NCBI RefSeq assembly: GCF_040782645.1
Contig: NZ_CP160403.1
Location: 5,863,001 to 5,927,000 of the forward strand
DNA: 64,000 nucleotides
Origin: Streptomyces sp. HUAS ZL42
Lineage (GTDB): Bacteria; Actinomycetota; Actinomycetes; Streptomycetales; Streptomycetaceae
Direction: 5' to 3'
Below are positions 51,514 through 61,344 of the stretch, in pieces. The notes below the pieces were generated by a model, which was given only the letters and a program-made list of their open reading frames with translations, had not been told where the DNA came from and searched no databases. The position numbers and the translations under genes were made by a program. Positions within the stretch are counted from its first letter, which is position 1; every line of letters starts with the position of its first letter.

Positions 51514-52101
51514 CTACTGCACGACGGGCTTCCCGGACAGCTCGACCCCGGCTTCCCGCATCTCCTCGATCGCCCGCTCGGTGCTCTCCTGGCCCACCCC
51601 GGCGGTGAGGTCGAGGAGGACGTGGGTGACGAAGCCCTCCTTCGCGGCGTCGAGGGCGGTGGCCCGCACACAGTGGTCGGTGGCGATCCCGACCACGTCC
51701 ACCTCGCCGATCTCCCGGGCCTTCAGCCAGTCGCCCAGCTTCACCCCGTTCTCGTCGGTGCCCTCGAACCCGCTGTAGGCCGCCGCGTACGCCCCCTTGT
51801 CGAAGACGGCGTCGATCGCGCCGGAGGCGACCGCGGGGGCGAAGTTCGGGTGGAAGCCGACCCCCTCCGTGCCCGCGACACAGTGCGCGGGCCAGGAGTG
51901 GCGGTAGTCGGGGTTGTCGGCGAAGTGGCCGCCGGGCGCGATGTGGTGGTCGCGCGTGGCCACCACATGCCGGTAGCCGGCGGGCGCCTGCCCGATCAGC
52001 TCGGTGATCGCGGCGGCGACATCGGCACCCCCGGCGACCGCGAGGCTGCCCCCCTCGCAGAAGTCGTTCTGCACGTCTACGACGATCAAGGCGCGGCGCA
52101 T
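51514..52101 (-). CDS. pncA: Nicotinamidase
   Basis: 195-residue isochorismatase-fold amidase that turns nicotinamide into nicotinate for NAD salvage. The triad is visible: Asp in VVDVQNDF (D9), Lys in FDKGAY, and Cys in GIATDHCVRATALDA. Metal-binding Asp/His lie in TRDHHIAPGGHF. It is upstream of nothing on its strand but lies directly downstream of pncB, 131 bases away, so the two nicotinate salvage genes form a functional pair. Confidence 0.95.
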   Translation of the reverse strand: MRRALIVVDVQNDFCEGGSLAVAGGADVAAAITELIGQAPAGYRHVVATRDHHIAPGGHFADNPDYRHSWPAHCVAGTEGVGFHPNFAPAVASGAIDAVFDKGAYAAAYSGFEGTDENGVKLGDWLKAREIGEVDVVGIATDHCVRATALDAAKEGFVTHVLLDLTAGVGQESTERAIEEMREAGVELSGKPVVQ

Positions 52102-52232
52102 GGTGGGTGTCCTTCGGCTATGGGGTCTTCGATGAGGAAGGGGTGCGGGCCCGGCCGTGAACTTCCGAGCCTAGAGACTTCCCGGCGGGTAGGGGAGGGG
52201 CACTACGGGGCGTGAACAATGGCGCACCCTGC

Positions 52233-53579
52233 CTAGCTACCCGAGCGCCCCTGGACATACTCCGTCGGAATGACCGGTTCCCCGCGTGAGAGCTGTGTGG
52301 CCGACAGCGGAAGGCCGGCCCGGGCGGCCACGTGCCGGTCACGTACGGTGTCCAGCGGCTCGCGGGCGACGACCTCGCCGCCCTTGATCAGCTCGACGAG
52401 CAGCTGCCGGTCGGCGAGCTCGGGCGGTACGGCACCCGTTCCGACGACCTCGGTCTGCGCGACGCCGTCCGCGTCCAGCCGCCGCGCGGCCCACTTGCGG
52501 CCGCCTATGGACGTCTTGCCGCCGCTCGACTTCTTGGCCACCGGGACCAGCGGCGCGTTCGGGTCGTCGGACTCGGCGCGCGCGACCAGCTTGTACACCA
52601 TCGAGCAGGTCGGATGCCCGGACCCGGTCACCAGCTGCGTACCGACGCCGTACGCGTCGACGGGCGCCGCGGCCAGTGAGGCGATCGCGTACTCGTCCAG
52701 GTCGGAGGTCACGATGATCTTCGTGTCCCGGGCGCCCAGCTCGTCGAGCTGCTGGCGCACCCGGTGCGCGACCAGCAGCAGGTCCCCGGAGTCGATCCGC
52801 ACGGCGCCCAGTTCGGGCCCGGCGATCTCCAGGGCCGTACGGACCGCCTCGGCGACGTCGTACGTGTCCACGAGCAGGGTGGTGTTGCGGCCCAGCGAGT
52901 TCACCTGGGCCCGGAAGGCGTCGCGCTCGGTGTCGTGCAGCAGCGTGAAGGCGTGCGCCGAGGTGCCGACGGTCGGAATGTTGTAGCGGAAGCCCGCGGC
53001 CAGGTCGGAGGTCGAGGCGAAGCCGCCGACGTACGCGGCCCGGGAGGCCGCGACGGCCGCCAGTTCGTGGGTGCGCCGGGCGCCCATCTCGATCAGCGGC
53101 CGGTCTCCGGCGGCCGAGGACATCCGGGACGCGGCGGCCGCGATCGCCGAGTCGTGGTTGAGGATGGACAGGATCACCGTCTCCAGGAGCACGCACTCGG
53201 CGAAGGAGCCCTCGACCCGCATGATCGGGGAGCCCGGGAAGTAGACCTCGCCCTCGGGATAGCCCCGGACGTCACCGCTGAAGCGGTAACCGGCCAGCCA
53301 CTCCAGGGTCTCCTCGTCGACGATCTTCCGCTCGCGCAGGAAGCCGAGCACGCCCTCGTCGAAGCGGAAGTTCTCGACGGCGTCCAGGACGCGCCCGGTG
53401 CCGGCGACGACGCCGTAGCGGCGCCCGTTGGGCAGCCGGCGGGTGAAGACCTCGAACACCGACCGCCGCCCGGCCGTGCCCGCCTTCAGGGCTGCCTGCA
53501 ACATCGTGAGCTCGTACTGGTCCGTGAAGAGCGCCGTCGAGGGAACGTCCACCGGCAGCCCAAGGTCCGCTACGTCCAC
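52233..53579 (-). CDS. pncB: Nicotinate phosphoribosyltransferase
   Basis: 448 residues. It joins nicotinate to PRPP to make nicotinate mononucleotide, the step after PncA. Family motifs include [18 protein letters not shown] at the start, [21 protein letters not shown], the substrate region [20 protein letters not shown] and [14 protein letters not shown] chose GTG 53579, five bases after AGGAGAGG; a TTG one codon earlier is also possible. It is divergent from clpS. Confidence 0.95.
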   Translation of the reverse strand: MDVADLGLPVDVPSTALFTDQYELTMLQAALKAGTAGRRSVFEVFTRRLPNGRRYGVVAGTGRVLDAVENFRFDEGVLGFLRERKIVDEETLEWLAGYRFSGDVRGYPEGEVYFPGSPIMRVEGSFAECVLLETVILSILNHDSAIAAAASRMSSAAGDRPLIEMGARRTHELAAVAASRAAYVGGFASTSDLAAGFRYNIPTVGTSAHAFTLLHDTERDAFRAQVNSLGRNTTLLVDTYDVAEAVRTALEIAGPELGAVRIDSGDLLLVAHRVRQQLDELGARDTKIIVTSDLDEYAIASLAAAPVDAYGVGTQLVTGSGHPTCSMVYKLVARAESDDPNAPLVPVAKKSSGGKTSIGGRKWAARRLDADGVAQTEVVGTGAVPPELADRQLLVELIKGGEVVAREPLDTVRDRHVAARAGLPLSATQLSRGEPVIPTEYVQGRSGS

Positions 53580-53769
53580 CAAACCTCTCCTAGCCCTGAT
53601 TCTCCGGGTGCCCCGGCGTCGGCCGGGGTCCGGGGGCCGTCCCCCGGTGCTTGCAGCATGGCAATGGATCGTACCCCCATCTCGTCAGTTTGACGATTTC
53701 GGGTCGCGCGACATGCAAAAGGCTTTGCTGCGGGGCGCATTTGTGCGACCACCCCCCTCGGGTGGCAGC

Positions 53770-54087
53770 ATGGGCTCTGTGACGTCACCCGCTCCCGTAG
53801 AGATCGAACGCACTGAGTCGGCGGAAGAGGTCTTCGCCGTCCCCGAGCCGGACGTCCCCTGGGTCACCATCGTCCACAACGACCCGGTCAACCTCATGAG
53901 CTACGTGACCTACGTCTTCCAGGCGTACTTCGGCTACACCAAGGACAAGGCCACCAAGCTCATGCTCGATGTCCACCACAAGGGCCGGGCGGTCGTCTCC
54001 AGCGGTACCCGCGAGGAGATGGAACGCGACGTGCAGGCCATGCACGGCTACGGCCTGTGGGCCACCCTCCAGCAGGACCGGAAGTAG
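53770..54087 (+). CDS. clpS: ATP-dependent Clp protease adaptor ClpS
   Basis: 105 residues. The core is typical: [20 protein letters not shown], the helix [16 protein letters not shown] and [19 protein letters not shown]. ClpS delivers N-degron substrates to ClpA/ClpC and blocks others. The N-terminal ~30 residues form the usual flexible extension. GTG 53779 is an alternative start three codons later. A DUF2017 gene follows 12 bases downstream, an arrangement conserved in actinobacteria. Confidence 0.94.
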   Translation: MGSVTSPAPVEIERTESAEEVFAVPEPDVPWVTIVHNDPVNLMSYVTYVFQAYFGYTKDKATKLMLDVHHKGRAVVSSGTREEMERDVQAMHGYGLWATLQQDRK

Positions 54088-54099
54088 CGATATCCCCTG

Positions 54100-54702
54100 A
54101 TGCCAGGACACTTCGAACCGCTCCCCGGCGGCGGCGCGGCCGTCGCGCTCGACGACGTCGAGATCTCCATCATCCGGTCGCTGGCCGTCCAGCTCCTGGA
54201 ACTCATCGGCCCCGGCCCCGCCGAGGACGCCCCGGCCGACCCGCTCGCCGAGCTGTTCGCCGAGGGTCCGAGCGAACCGCCCGCGGACCCCGTCCTCAAG
54301 CGGCTCTTCCCCGACGCCTACAGCGATCCCGAGGCGGCTCCCGGGCCCCAGGAGGCCGAGGAGCAGAAGGCGCACTCCGCCGAGTTCCGCCGCTACACCG
54401 AGAACGACCTGCGTGCCGGCAAACGCGACAACGCCCTCGCGGTGATCCACTCCCTGGACGCGCTGACCCCGGTGGACGAGGCCGGGGCGGTCCTCAAGCT
54501 GTCGCACGAGGAGTCCCAGCAGTGGCTGGGTGCCCTCAACGACCTGCGCCTGGCGATCGGCTCCCGCCTGGAGATCGCCGACGAGGACGACACCGAGCTC
54601 CTCTACCGGCTCCCGGACGAGGACCCGCGTAAGCCGATGGTCATGGCGTACCTGTGGCTCGGCGGGCTCCAGGAGACATTGGTTTCCACCCTCCTGCCCT
54701 GA
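54100..54702 (+). CDS. DUF2017 family protein
   Basis: 200 residues, acidic and mostly helical. Opening FEPLPGGGAAVALDDVEISI and the closing segment MVMAYLWLGGLQETLVSTLL are typical of DUF2017, a family found beside clpS in actinobacteria and of unknown biochemical role. It starts 12 bases after clpS, so it is co-transcribed. Its closeness to ClpS suggests a link with proteolysis, which is inference. Confidence 0.88.
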   Translation: MPGHFEPLPGGGAAVALDDVEISIIRSLAVQLLELIGPGPAEDAPADPLAELFAEGPSEPPADPVLKRLFPDAYSDPEAAPGPQEAEEQKAHSAEFRRYTENDLRAGKRDNALAVIHSLDALTPVDEAGAVLKLSHEESQQWLGALNDLRLAIGSRLEIADEDDTELLYRLPDEDPRKPMVMAYLWLGGLQETLVSTLLP

Positions 54703-55044
54703 AATGCGCGGGCCCTGTGTTCGCTCAGAGGACGCTCAAATCCGGATAACGATCGCGTCACCGTAGCGGCGGTTTATGCGCCCTACGGGTGCTCTTTGTC
54801 CGCTTCTTCCTGTGCTGTGCGCCACATGTGGCACAGGCGATCAATATTGCGGCCGTGATAGATCTTCACGACCGCCCGGCGAACACCACCCATGTGCCAG
54901 CCGGGTGCGCCACCGAGCCGGCAACCGCCGGCCAGGCAGGGGCGGGCTCCGCGAGCCCGCCCAGCTCCATCAATCCGGGGGGATCGAGACCCGATCCGAG
55001 GCCGACGAGAGGCCCGGGTCGGCATGGAGAAAGGCGCACCACAC
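54703..55044 (+). other. Long leader of the amino-acid permease with palindrome and hairpin
   Basis: About 340 bases without a gene. It contains the palindrome GCCACATGTGGC (54821-54832), with TGTGC/GCACA just outside, which may be an operator. It also contains a perfect hairpin GGGCGGGCTC-CGC-GAGCCCGCCC (54940-54962), 83 bases before the permease start. The hairpin could end the clpS transcript or attenuate the permease. Confidence 0.55.
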
Positions 55045-56469
55045 ATGACCTCCGCCAAGGTCGACACGGAGAAGACCTCCGAAGAGGGCTATGAGCGCGG
55101 ACTGGGCAGCCGCCAGGTCCAGATGATCGCGATCGGCGGCGCCATCGGCGTCGGCCTGTTCCTGGGAGCCGGCGCGAACATCGCCAAGGCCGGACCCAGC
55201 CTCATCCTGATGTACGCACTCGCGGGCGCGATCGTCTTCTTCATCATGCGGGCGCTCGGCGAGCTCCTGCTCTACCGCCCGGTCTCGGGCTCCTTCGCGG
55301 AGTACTCCCGAGAGTTCCTCGGCCCGTTCTTCGGCTACTTCACCGGCTGGACGTACTGGCTGATGTGGGTCGTCACCGGCATGGCCGAGCTGACGGCCGC
55401 CGCGATCTACGTCAACTACTGGTTCCCGGCCATCCCGCAGTGGGTGACGGCCCTGGTCTTCCTGGTGATCCTCTTCGGGGTCAACCTGATCTCCGTGAAG
55501 CTCTTCGGTGAGCTGGAGTTCTGGTTCTCGATGGTCAAGGTCACCGCCCTCATCGGCATGATCGTGATCGGCCTGGGCGTGCTCACCCTCGGCTTCAGCT
55601 CCGCCGGTGACACCGCGGCCGTCTCCAACCTGTGGGCCTTCGACGGCTTCTTCCCCAAGGGCATCGGCTCGTCCCTGATGACCCTGCAGGGCGTCATGTT
55701 CGCCTACCTCGCCGTCGAGCTGGTCGGCGTCACGGCCGGTGAGTCCGAGAACCCGGAGAAGACCCTCCCCAAGGCGATCAACACCCTGCCCTGGCGCATC
55801 GCGCTGTTCTACGTCGGCGCCCTCACCGTCATCCTGTGCGTGGTGAAGTGGACGGAGTTCGCGCCGGGCGTGAGCCCCTTCGTCGCCGCCTTCGCGAAGA
55901 TCGGCATCCCGGCCGGCGCGGGCATCGTCAACTTCGTCGTCCTGACCGCGGCCCTGTCCTCCTGCAACTCGGGCATGTACTCCACGGGCCGCATGCTGCG
56001 GAACCTGGCCGACAGCGGCGAGGCCCCGGCCGCCTTCAGGAAGCTGTCCGCGTCCAAGACCCCGGCCTTCGGCATCACCGTCTCGGTCCTCTTCATGGGC
56101 ATCGGCGTGGTCCTGAACTACGTCGTCCCGGAGAAGGCCTTCGGCTACGTCACCTCCGTCGCCACCGCGGCCGGCATCTGGACCTGGCTGATGATCCTGG
56201 TCAGCCATGTCCTCTACCGCCGTGCGGTCGAGGCCGGCCGGCTGCCCGCCTCCTCCTTCCCGGCGCCGGGCGGAGCGGCGTGCAGCTGGATCGCCATCGT
56301 GTTCCTGCTCTTCGTCACCGGCCTGATCGCGTACGACGCCGACTCCCGGGTCTGCCTCTACGTCATGGCCGGCTGGGCCGCCGCGCTGGCCGTCGGCTGG
56401 GCGATCCTGAAGTCCCGCAACCCGCAGGTGACGGAGCGCCGCGAGCGTGCGCTGGAGAAGGTGGGCTGA
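55045..56469 (+). CDS. Amino-acid permease (APC superfamily, AnsP/ProY type)
   Basis: 474 residues with twelve hydrophobic segments. The opening RGLGSRQVQMIAIGGAIGVG and the later ALGELLLYRPVSGSFAEYSR and GVTAGESENPEKTLPKAIN are signatures of the amino-acid transporter family that takes up asparagine, proline, aromatic or branched amino acids by proton symport. The exact substrate cannot be read. I chose ATG 55045; an in-frame ATG at 55024 would add seven residues. Tandem terminators follow. A long leader with a hairpin precedes it. Confidence 0.9.
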   Translation: MTSAKVDTEKTSEEGYERGLGSRQVQMIAIGGAIGVGLFLGAGANIAKAGPSLILMYALAGAIVFFIMRALGELLLYRPVSGSFAEYSREFLGPFFGYFTGWTYWLMWVVTGMAELTAAAIYVNYWFPAIPQWVTALVFLVILFGVNLISVKLFGELEFWFSMVKVTALIGMIVIGLGVLTLGFSSAGDTAAVSNLWAFDGFFPKGIGSSLMTLQGVMFAYLAVELVGVTAGESENPEKTLPKAINTLPWRIALFYVGALTVILCVVKWTEFAPGVSPFVAAFAKIGIPAGAGIVNFVVLTAALSSCNSGMYSTGRMLRNLADSGEAPAAFRKLSASKTPAFGITVSVLFMGIGVVLNYVVPEKAFGYVTSVATAAGIWTWLMILVSHVLYRRAVEAGRLPASSFPAPGGAACSWIAIVFLLFVTGLIAYDADSRVCLYVMAGWAAALAVGWAILKSRNPQVTERRERALEKVG

Positions 56470-56501
56470 TCCTCCTCCTGCCCCTCACCACGGACGTCCG
56501 G

Positions 56502-56594
56502 CCGGAGCGGGTACTCGTGGCACCCGCTCCGGCTGCCGCTCAGGGTGTCCGGCATATGGGCCACTCCGTACCACACCTCGGTACGGAGTGGCCC
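56502..56594 (+). terminator. Tandem terminators after the amino-acid permease
   Basis: Two perfect hairpins: CCGGAGCGGGT-N9-ACCCGCTCCGG (56502-56532) and GGGCCACTCCGTACC-N7-GGTACGGAGTGGCCC (56558-56594), the second followed by TTCTGCTT. The second ends 20 bases before the next start. Confidence 0.9.
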
Positions 56595-56614
56595 TTCTGC
56601 TTATCCTGACGAGC

Positions 56615-57037
56615 ATGCTGACCATCACCCAGGCCCTCGTCGACCAGATCGTCGCGCACGCTCGCAAGGACCATCCCGACGAGGCGTGCGGCGTCGTCGC
56701 GGGCCCGGCGGGCACGGACCGCCCCGAGCGCTTCATCCCCATGCTGAACGCGGCCATGTCGCCCACGTTCTACGAGTTCGACTCGGGCGACCTCCTCAAG
56801 CTCTACCGCGAGATGGACGACCGCGACGAGGAGCCCGTGATCATCTACCACTCCCACACCGCGACCGAGGCCTACCCCTCCCGCACGGACCTCTCGTACG
56901 CCAACGAGCCGGGCGCCCACTACGTCCTGGTGTCGACGGCGGACACCGACGGAGCCGGCGAGTTCCAGTTCCGGTCGTTCCGGATCGTTGAGGGCGAGGT
57001 GACGGAGGAGGAGGTCAAGGTGGTGGAGTCGTACTGA
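56615..57037 (+). CDS. mec: JAMM/Mov34 metalloprotease, Mec-like
   Basis: 140 residues. The JAMM zinc motif is complete: an upstream glutamate in HPDEACGVVAG, then H79-S-H81 (IIYHSHTATEAYPSRTDL) and the aspartate ten residues on. In M. tuberculosis the homologue Mec+ cuts cysteine off the CysO-cysteine adduct. cysO and cysM follow on the same strand, so this is the release or processing step of the CysO route. It is separated from them by a leader-peptide region. It may also trim the C terminus of CysO (see cysO). Confidence 0.9.
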   Translation: MLTITQALVDQIVAHARKDHPDEACGVVAGPAGTDRPERFIPMLNAAMSPTFYEFDSGDLLKLYREMDDRDEEPVIIYHSHTATEAYPSRTDLSYANEPGAHYVLVSTADTDGAGEFQFRSFRIVEGEVTEEEVKVVESY

Positions 57038-57116
57038 TCTCGAACTCTGGATGAAATCCGTCCGGAATGCGAGATCACTCTCCGGATGCCCGACCGGGAA
57101 TCGATACGATGAGCCC

Positions 57117-57212
57117 ATGGTTCTGAACGACGTGAGCGAAAAGACGCCGGGCATGCTGCTCGTGGCGCGGCTGCACGTCGACCTGTGCAGGCTCGCCAGC
57201 GCCATCTGTTGA
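57117..57212 (+). CDS. Cysteine-containing leader peptide upstream of cysO-cysM
   Basis: 31 codons: MVLNDVSEKTPG followed by MLLVARLHVDLCRLASAIC and TGA. The core HVDLCR-x-ASA-x-C with cysteine as the last residue is a pattern I recognise from actinobacterial leader peptides in front of sulfur and cysteine genes. It lies 115 bases before cysO. Slow translation at the cysteine codons (TGC at 24, TGT at 31 just before the stop) could sense cysteine supply. An overlapping ATG at 57109 gives only a five-codon frame. Confidence 0.75.
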   Translation: MVLNDVSEKTPGMLLVARLHVDLCRLASAIC

Positions 57213-57326
57213 CGCTGCCCTGCCGCCGTACGGCCGTGGGCCGCGGCGCCTCACACGCACCACCTGCCTTATCTGCGCTGCCGTGCGCCCACCGACCCGA
57301 ACACCATCCGACAGGAGCCCGCAACC

Positions 57327-57605
57327 ATGGCCATCGAGGTCCGCATCCCCACCATCCTTCGCCAGTACACCGACGGCCAGAAGGCGGTGGAAGGCACCGG
57401 GGACACCCTCGCCGAGCTCTTCGCCGACCTCGAGACCCGGCACGCGGGAATCCAGGCCCGCATCGTGGACGGAGGCGAACTGCGCCGCTTCGTCAACGTC
57501 TACCTCAACGACGAGGACGTCCGCTTCCTCGAAGGCATCAACACCAAGCTCTCCGACGGCGACAACGTGACCATCCTGCCCGCCGTCGCCGGCGGCATGG
57601 CCTGA
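57327..57605 (+). CDS. cysO: Sulfur-carrier protein CysO (MoaD/ThiS-like)
   Basis: 92-residue ubiquitin-fold sulfur carrier: AIEVRIPTILRQYTDGQKAV, VNVYLNDEDVRFLEG and the C-terminal NVTILPAVAGGMA. Its C-terminal thiocarboxylate gives sulfide to CysM for cysteine synthesis. The diglycine is followed by Met-Ala, so two residues must be removed before activation. The JAMM protease encoded just upstream is the obvious candidate. ATG 57327 follows AGGAG. cysM starts 22 bases after the stop. Confidence 0.93.
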   Translation: MAIEVRIPTILRQYTDGQKAVEGTGDTLAELFADLETRHAGIQARIVDGGELRRFVNVYLNDEDVRFLEGINTKLSDGDNVTILPAVAGGMA

Positions 57606-57621
57606 CCCGAACGGTCGCTGA

Positions 57622-58578
<957 letters not shown>

Positions 58579-58590
58579 GGCCCAGGACGT

Positions 58591-59037
58591 TCACATCGCC
58601 AGGTGCCGGACCTGGTCCCACAGGACCGGGTCCACCACACCCACCCGGCGCCGGAAGTCCCAGACGGGCACCTGCCGCAGCTCGCCCGTCTCCAGGAAAC
58701 TCGGCCGCCCCTGCGCGTCCCCGACGGCGCCCGGCGGCAGGGGGATCACCCCGACCCGCTCGTCGCGGTACTTACTGGTGATCTTCGCGACGGTCGCGTG
58801 CCGGCCGCGCACCGCGAGCACCAGACAGGGCCGGTCCTTGCCCCCCGAACCGTCCTCGTAGGGAACGCCCGCCCACCAGATCTCGGCGGGCCGCGGCTGT
58901 CCCGACGGTCCCTCAGCACGCCCCCGGGGCCGTGTCCTGCGCTCTTGCGGACGGCGCCGCCCCCACCCGTCGACGAGCGCGGCGACCAGCGCGAGCAAAA
59001 CCACCGCGGCGAGCGCGAGCCACCAGGACGTGTCCAT
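58591..59037 (-). CDS. Membrane-anchored PemK/MazF-like protein
   Basis: 148 residues from ATG 59037. An N-terminal helix (DTSWWLALAAVVLLALVAAL) is followed by a basic linker and a PemK-fold domain (RPAEIWWAGVPYEDGSGGKD, PCLVLAVRGRHATVAKITSK). MazF/PemK toxins are soluble mRNA nucleases paired with an antitoxin. Here there is a membrane anchor and no antitoxin gene next to it. It may have lost toxicity or act in another way. It is convergent with cysM. Confidence 0.8.
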   Translation of the reverse strand: MDTSWWLALAAVVLLALVAALVDGWGRRRPQERRTRPRGRAEGPSGQPRPAEIWWAGVPYEDGSGGKDRPCLVLAVRGRHATVAKITSKYRDERVGVIPLPPGAVGDAQGRPSFLETGELRQVPVWDFRRRVGVVDPVLWDQVRHLAM

Positions 59038-59252
59038 ACTTGAGGACGTTACCGGCGTGCATGCGCGGCCGCGCGCCTTCTCTCGCACCTCATGCGCCCC
59101 GCTGCCAGCCGAACCGGTGACAGCACAGGTGAGTTCGCCCACAACAGACCTTGGTGGAGGAGCGACAGGAGGTTTTGCGCCTTACGCTCGACGGACCGCA
59201 CGACCCCCGACGCACCCACTCTCGTATTCCCGCCAGCGGAGGTTTCTGCTTC

Positions 59253-60005
59253 ATGAAGCTCACCGTCGTCGGCTGCTCGGGGTCGTTCCCGTCCGCGGAA
59301 TCGGCCTGCTCGAGCTACCTCGTCGAGGCCGACGGCTTCCGGCTGCTCCTCGACATGGGCAACGGCGCCCTCGGCGAGTTGCAGCGCCACTGCGGTCTCT
59401 ACGACCTCGACGCAATCTTTCTGAGCCATCTGCACGCCGACCACTGCATCGACATGTGCGCGTACTTCGTGGCGCGCTACTACCGTCACGACGGCGGTCG
59501 CTGCGATCCGATCCCGGTCTACGGACCGGAGGGCACGGAGCACCGTCTGACCACGGCCTACGCCGACACCCCCTCGGCCTCCTCGATGAGCGAGGTCTTC
59601 GACTTCCACACGGTCAAGCCGTCCACGTTCGACATCGGGCCGTTCACGGTGCACACGGAACGCGTCGCGCACCCCGTGGAGGCCTACGCCATCCGCGTCG
59701 AGCACGCCGGGAAGTCCCTGACGTACTCCGGCGACACCGGCGTGAGCCCGGCCCTCGTGGAACTCGCCCGGGACACCGACCTGTTCCTGTGCGAGGCCGC
59801 GTTCACGCACGGCAAGGAGGACATCCCCGACCTGCACCTCAACGGCCGCGAGGCGGGCGAGACGGCGGCACGGGCGGGCGCGAGGCGCCTGGTCCTGACC
59901 CACATCCCGCCGTGGACCGACCCCCAGATCAACCTGGCGGACGCCCGGGCGGTGTACGACGGGCCGGTAGAACTGGCGGTGCCGAGGGTGTCGTACGAGA
60001 TCTAG
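59253..60005 (+). CDS. Metallo-beta-lactamase-fold hydrolase
   Basis: 250 residues from ATG 59253. The metal site HLHADHCIDM (H-x-H-x-D-H) and later SGDTG, AHPVEAY and LTHIPPW are complete. The opening MKLTVVGCSGSFPSAESACS resembles the RNase Z-like branch and cyclic-nucleotide phosphodiesterases. The substrate is unknown. It ends in a very strong terminator shared with the convergent PTS gene. Confidence 0.9.
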   Translation: MKLTVVGCSGSFPSAESACSSYLVEADGFRLLLDMGNGALGELQRHCGLYDLDAIFLSHLHADHCIDMCAYFVARYYRHDGGRCDPIPVYGPEGTEHRLTTAYADTPSASSMSEVFDFHTVKPSTFDIGPFTVHTERVAHPVEAYAIRVEHAGKSLTYSGDTGVSPALVELARDTDLFLCEAAFTHGKEDIPDLHLNGREAGETAARAGARRLVLTHIPPWTDPQINLADARAVYDGPVELAVPRVSYEI

Positions 60006-60015
60006 CCGTGGCGAC

Positions 60016-60063
60016 ATGAGGAAGGCCCCCGGAGCGGTTCAGGGCTCCGGGGGCCTTCCTCAT
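60016..60063. terminator. Bidirectional terminator between the hydrolase and nagE2
   Basis: Twenty-base perfect arms beginning ATGAGGAAGGCCCCCGGAGC, with an 8-base loop. The strongest terminator in the window. Confidence 0.95.
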
Positions 60064-60074
60064 GTGCACGCGGC

Positions 60075-61328
60075 TCACGCCTTGGTGAGGTCCTCGATGT
60101 CCTCCTCGGGCTCGCGGCCCGGGGTGGGGAGGTTGAACTTGATGATGGCGAAGCGGAAGACGAAGTAGTAGACGGCGCCGAAGACCAGGCCTATCGGGAT
60201 GATGAGCCATGGCTTGGTGGCGAGGTTCCAGTTGAGTCCGTAGTCGATCGCGCCGGCCGAGAAGGTGAAGCCCGCGTGGACGCCGAGCGCCCAGGTGACC
60301 GCCATGGACAGTGCGGTGAGCACCGCGTGGATCGCGTACAGCACCGGGGCGATGAACATGAACGAGAACTCGATCGGCTCGGTCACACCGGTCACGAAGG
60401 AGGTCAGCGCGACCGAGACCATCAGGCCCGTCACCGCCTTGCGGCGCTCGGGGCGGGCGGTGTGCGCGATGGCGAGCGCGGCGGCCGGCAGACCGAACAT
60501 CATGATCGGGAAGAAGCCCGTCATGAACTGCCCGGCGGTCGGGTCGCCCGCGAAGAAGCGGTTCAGGTCGCCGTGCACGATCTCGCCGGCGGAGTTCTTG
60601 AAGTCGCCGATCTGGAACCAGGAGACGGCGTTCACGAACTGGTGCATGCCGATCGGGATCAGCGCGCGGTTGATCAGACCGAACAGGGCCGCACCCACCG
60701 CGCCGAGACCGGTGATCCACTCGCCGAAGTCGGAGATGACCTCACCGATCGGCTCCCAGACCAGGCCGAAGAAGACACCCGCGAGCGTGCCGACGAAGGC
60801 CATGATGATCGGGACCAGACGGCGGCCGTTGAAGAAGCCGAGCCAGTCGACCAGCTTGGTACGGTGGAACTTCTGCCACAGCACCGCGGACAGCAGACCC
60901 AGGACGATGCCGCCGAGGACACCGGGGTTGTTGTAGGTGGCGGCGACGTCGGCGCCGTTCTGGATCTTGGCCTCGGTGACCGGGAACGCCTTCAGCACAT
61001 TGCTGTAGACGAGGAAGCCGACCAGGGCCGCGAGTGCGGTGGAGCCGTCCGACTTCTTGGCGAAGCCGATCGCGACTCCGACGCAGAAGAGCAGCGGCAG
61101 ATTGTCGAATACGGCGCCGCCCGCGGTCGCGAAGACGGAGGCGACCTTGTGCCAGCCGAGTCCGTCGTCGCCGAACACGTCGGGCTGACCGAGCCGGAGC
61201 AGGATGCCCGCCGCCGGGAGCACGGCGATGGGGAGCTGCAGGCTGCGGCCGATCTTCTGCAGGCCCTGGAACAGGCCGGATCCCCACTTCTTCGCGGGGG
61301 CCGCCGTGGGCGCGGTGGCGGTGCTCAT
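60075..61328 (-). CDS. nagE2: N-acetylglucosamine PTS EIIC component
   Basis: 417 residues with about ten membrane segments. The IIC signatures of the glucose/GlcNAc family are present: LPIAVLPAAGILLRLGQPDV, the NNLPLLFCVGVAIGFAKKSD-like DNLPLLFCVGVAIGFAKK, INRALIPIGMHQFVNAV and GVTEPIEFSFMFIAP. It imports and phosphorylates GlcNAc together with EIIB (NagF, divergent) and a distant EIIA. Two DasR-like sites lie directly upstream. In S. coelicolor NagE2 is the GlcNAc permease and DasR target. S. coelicolor has a second IIC gene next to nagF; here there is only one. Confidence 0.93.
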   Translation of the reverse strand: MSTATAPTAAPAKKWGSGLFQGLQKIGRSLQLPIAVLPAAGILLRLGQPDVFGDDGLGWHKVASVFATAGGAVFDNLPLLFCVGVAIGFAKKSDGSTALAALVGFLVYSNVLKAFPVTEAKIQNGADVAATYNNPGVLGGIVLGLLSAVLWQKFHRTKLVDWLGFFNGRRLVPIIMAFVGTLAGVFFGLVWEPIGEVISDFGEWITGLGAVGAALFGLINRALIPIGMHQFVNAVSWFQIGDFKNSAGEIVHGDLNRFFAGDPTAGQFMTGFFPIMMFGLPAAALAIAHTARPERRKAVTGLMVSVALTSFVTGVTEPIEFSFMFIAPVLYAIHAVLTALSMAVTWALGVHAGFTFSAGAIDYGLNWNLATKPWLIIPIGLVFGAVYYFVFRFAIIKFNLPTPGREPEEDIEDLTKA

Positions 61329-61344
61329 AGACTTCCTCCGGGGT

